In this document: positions 13,392-15,521 of the stretch, one piece after another
Numbering within the stretch: the first letter of the stretch is position 1
Layout: each line of letters starts with the position of its first letter
Assembly (NCBI GenBank): GCA_027297085.1
Contig: JAPUIL010000622.1
Location: 1 to 15,521 of the forward strand
DNA length: 15,521 bases
From: Verrucomicrobiota bacterium
GTDB taxonomy: Bacteria > Verrucomicrobiota > Verrucomicrobiia > Opitutales > UBA2995
Direction of reading: 5' to 3'
Position numbers and translations under genes: made by a program
Notes under the pieces: model-generated
Database searches by the model: none
Told to the model about the DNA's origin: nothing
What the model saw: the letters and a program-made list of their open reading frames with translations, nothing else

Positions 13392-15521
13392 CTACACGAT
13401 TTGAAAACCTTCCTTCGAAATGGGCATAGTGCGGATGCGTTTGCCCGTGGCGTCGTGGATGGCATTGGTCACCGCAGCAGCCAAAGGAGGAAAGGCGGGT
13501 TCGCCGAGTCCTGTGGGTGAGTAATCGGTGGTGAGCCACTGGATTTCAATCTTTGGTTGAGCGGGCATTCTCAGAAGTGGATAGTCATCGAAGTTTGATT
13601 CTTTGACTGCTCCTTCTTCAAAGGTGATTTCCTGGCCAGCCAAGGTGCTGATGGCATCAATCACCGAGCCTTCAACCTGATTTTCGCCACCGCTCTTGTT
13701 GAGCAATATGCCTACATCGCAAGCTACCACCACGCGGTCGACTTTGACCTTCTTAGAATTGTCCACGGTCACCTCTGCCACTTCGGCAAAATAACCCAGG
13801 TGACTGAAGTAGAAGGAGAGTCCCCGTCCTTGACCATTCTTCATCTTCTTGCCCCAGTTTCCTTTTTTAGCGGCTGATTTGGTGACGTTGATCGCCCGTT
13901 CCGTGTTGAACGCACGGGCGGAGCCTTCCTCGAGCCAACGTGGTTTGCCGAACTGCTCCAGCAGGAACTCAAGGTGATCTCTGCCTGCAGCGGTCGCCAT
14001 TTCATGAATGAAACTCTGGAATACCCAGGCCACTGAACAGGAGGTAGGTGCTCGCCACCATCCACAAGGGACCGTGAGGGGTATGTGGTGGGTTTCTATC
14101 CTAATATTGGGAATTTCAGGACATTGGATGTTGCCTGCACGAACGTTTCCTCCGCGGACGGGTCGTTTGCCGTCACCCTTGTTAGTGAAAACAATGGTAC
14201 GATTTTGAAGGCCGGTCAGTTTTCCTTTTGAGTCGAGGGTTCCTTTTAAATTGTGGAAACCTCCCACCCGATAAAAATCGTGAGCCATGTCGGACTCGCG
14301 GGTCCACATCAGTTTTACAGGTGCGTCGACTTTATGGGCGATAGCCGCAGCTTCGCATGCAAAGTCATTGATCAGCCGACGCCCAAAGCCACCACCCCCA
14401 CGAAGCTGGGTGATGTGCACGTCTTCCTCATTAATATCCAGAAGTTTTGATAAGATTCCGGCGATTCCTTGGGGTGTTTGGGTAGGTGCGTAAAGCTCCA
14501 TTTTTCCATTGCGGAACCATGCTGTGCAATTTTGTGGCTCCAAATTGGAGTGAGACAGGAATGGATAGGTGTAGAAGCTATCGACGACCTTTTCGGCGCT
14601 GGATATAGCTTTGTCCATATTGCCTGTTTCCTCTGTAACGGGTCCAGGCTTGGAGGTCAGTTCCCTGGCCATTTCCTTGAAGTCGCCCCATGATTCATTG
14701 GAGGCAGAGCTCTTATCCCATGAAACTTGAAGAGCCTTTTCAGCTAGAAACGCCTCGTAGGTAGATTTGGCCACAATAGCCACTCCGGGACTTAATTCAC
14801 CGTCGACACTGTTTCCTTTTAGAATGAAGGCATCGACTACACCCGGAAGGTTTTTAATCTCATCCAGGTTAGCTCTTCTAACTTTCCCATAAAAACTCGG
14901 GCATTTTACGTAAACGGCGTAGAGCAAGCCTGGAAGAGTTTGGTCGATTCCGAAAAGCGGTTGGCCGGTGACCAGCTTATGGTTGTCCACACCTGGAATG
15001 AACTTTCCAAGCAATTTGTACTCGCTGCGTTTCTTAAAAGTGACGTCTTTGGCATCAGGTACAGGCAGTATAGCCGCTGCGGCTGAAAGCTCTGCATAAC
15101 TTAGTTTTTTGCCGTTCGAATTGTTTACAACGTAGCCTTGATCCGCTTTACACTTGGATTCGCTAACACCCCATTGTTCCGCGGCTGCTGAAATGAGCAT
15201 CGTACGTGCTACAGCTCCAGCTTGGCGGAGTGGCGTCCAGTTTCTTGGTGTGGATTGAGATCCCCCCGCGGACTGGCGACCAAAACGTTTGAGGTCGATT
15301 TCAGATTGTACAACTGAGACGGACTCCCACGGAACTTCCAGTTCTTCGGCAATGATCATTGGAAGAAACGTTTTTACTCCCTGACCCACTTCCGGATTCT
15401 TTGCGGCGATTATTATCGAGCCATCCTCCTTGATTTGAATAAAAGCATTTGGGGAAAACGCTTTATTTTTACCTCCCTTATGGTGGGCGGCTTCCGCTCT
15501 GGATTGTCCGCCCAGGCTGAA
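13392..15521 (-). CDS. Molybdenum hydroxylase large subunit (IorB/aldehyde oxidoreductase type), N-terminus beyond window
   Basis: The frame is open to the right edge; 709 residues are present and the N-terminus is missing. This is the molybdopterin-binding subunit of the xanthine dehydrogenase family, closest in layout to isoquinoline 1-oxidoreductase beta subunits, which hydroxylate an N-heterocycle or oxidise an aldehyde together with a 2Fe-2S subunit. Landmarks, numbered from the window edge, are SPNAFIQI (23-30), NPEVGQGVKT near 42-51, HSNLEPQNCTAWF around 324-336, the cofactor-loop motif GGGGFGRR (375-382), TRESDMAHDFYR, and GLGEPAF at 671-677 with the expected catalytic glutamate. The first visible residues (FSLGGQSRAE) may be the tail of an export signal or linker. 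The gene for the small iron-sulfur subunit is not in the window and may lie upstream. It is convergent with the exported 640-residue gene. Confidence 0.92.
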   Translation of the reverse strand, partial: FSLGGQSRAEAAHHKGGKNKAFSPNAFIQIKEDGSIIIAAKNPEVGQGVKTFLPMIIAEELEVPWESVSVVQSEIDLKRFGRQSAGGSQSTPRNWTPLRQAGAVARTMLISAAAEQWGVSESKCKADQGYVVNNSNGKKLSYAELSAAAAILPVPDAKDVTFKKRSEYKLLGKFIPGVDNHKLVTGQPLFGIDQTLPGLLYAVYVKCPSFYGKVRRANLDEIKNLPGVVDAFILKGNSVDGELSPGVAIVAKSTYEAFLAEKALQVSWDKSSASNESWGDFKEMARELTSKPGPVTEETGNMDKAISSAEKVVDSFYTYPFLSHSNLEPQNCTAWFRNGKMELYAPTQTPQGIAGILSKLLDINEEDVHITQLRGGGGFGRRLINDFACEAAAIAHKVDAPVKLMWTRESDMAHDFYRVGGFHNLKGTLDSKGKLTGLQNRTIVFTNKGDGKRPVRGGNVRAGNIQCPEIPNIRIETHHIPLTVPCGWWRAPTSCSVAWVFQSFIHEMATAAGRDHLEFLLEQFGKPRWLEEGSARAFNTERAINVTKSAAKKGNWGKKMKNGQGRGLSFYFSHLGYFAEVAEVTVDNSKKVKVDRVVVACDVGILLNKSGGENQVEGSVIDAISTLAGQEITFEEGAVKESNFDDYPLLRMPAQPKIEIQWLTTDYSPTGLGEPAFPPLAAAVTNAIHDATGKRIRTMPISKEGFQIV

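Noticed and set aside
1..15521. CRISPR arrays, tRNA and rRNA genes, integrase or phage genes
   Set aside because: No regularly spaced direct repeats, no cloverleaf-like sequences, and no integrase or phage protein motifs were seen in any frame.

Overview
The window looks like accessory carbohydrate-catabolism DNA from a Gram-negative heterotroph of the PVC group, most likely Verrucomicrobiota (Opitutae-like), less likely Lentisphaerota or Planctomycetota. This rests on indirect signs: Tat-exported Gfo/Idh/MocA oxidoreductases, a DUF1080 (3-keto-disaccharide hydrolase) protein, a TRAP transporter beside a mannonate-dehydratase-like enzyme, weak or absent Shine-Dalgarno sites at most starts, and many intergenic REP-like inverted repeats with GTAG feet. 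No rRNA or other phylogenetic marker is present, so the assignment is tentative.

Layout. (1) 1-1746, minus strand: the N-terminal 156 residues of a Gfo/Idh/MocA dehydrogenase cut by the window edge, preceded by a zinc-dependent polyol/sugar dehydrogenase. (2) 1989-3368, plus: a Tat-signal Gfo/Idh/MocA oxidoreductase, divergent from group 1, ending in a perfect hairpin that contains its stop codon. (3) 3524-8931, minus: a catabolic cluster transcribed in the order isocitrate/isopropylmalate-type dehydrogenase, UxuA-like mannonate dehydratase, TRAP receptor (DctP), small permease (DctQ), large permease (DctM). (4) 8932-9393: a 462-bp divergent intergenic region with a perfect 14-bp hairpin, a 199-bp element bounded by IS4-like terminal inverted repeats, and palindromes near both start codons. 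(5) 9394-13245, plus: three predicted exported proteins, namely a DUF1080 protein, an Asp-box beta-propeller and a 640-residue protein of unknown family. (6) 13392-15521, minus: a molybdenum hydroxylase large subunit (IorB/aldehyde oxidoreductase type) cut by the right edge.

How the genes may work together. The TRAP system would import a carboxylated sugar, the UxuA-like enzyme would dehydrate an aldonate, and the two dehydrogenases would oxidise intermediates. The exported Gfo/Idh protein and the DUF1080 protein match the two halves of the known oxidise-to-3-keto-glycoside then cleave route, so the flanks may supply glycoside breakdown outside the cytoplasm. The exact substrate cannot be read from the sequence, and no transcriptional regulator is encoded here. 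The most unusual items are the IS4-like miniature element, the hairpin over the stop codon at 3366-3368, the possible frameshift in the propeller signal peptide, the UxuA-like enzyme with its changed substrate loop, and the unrecognised 640-residue exported protein.
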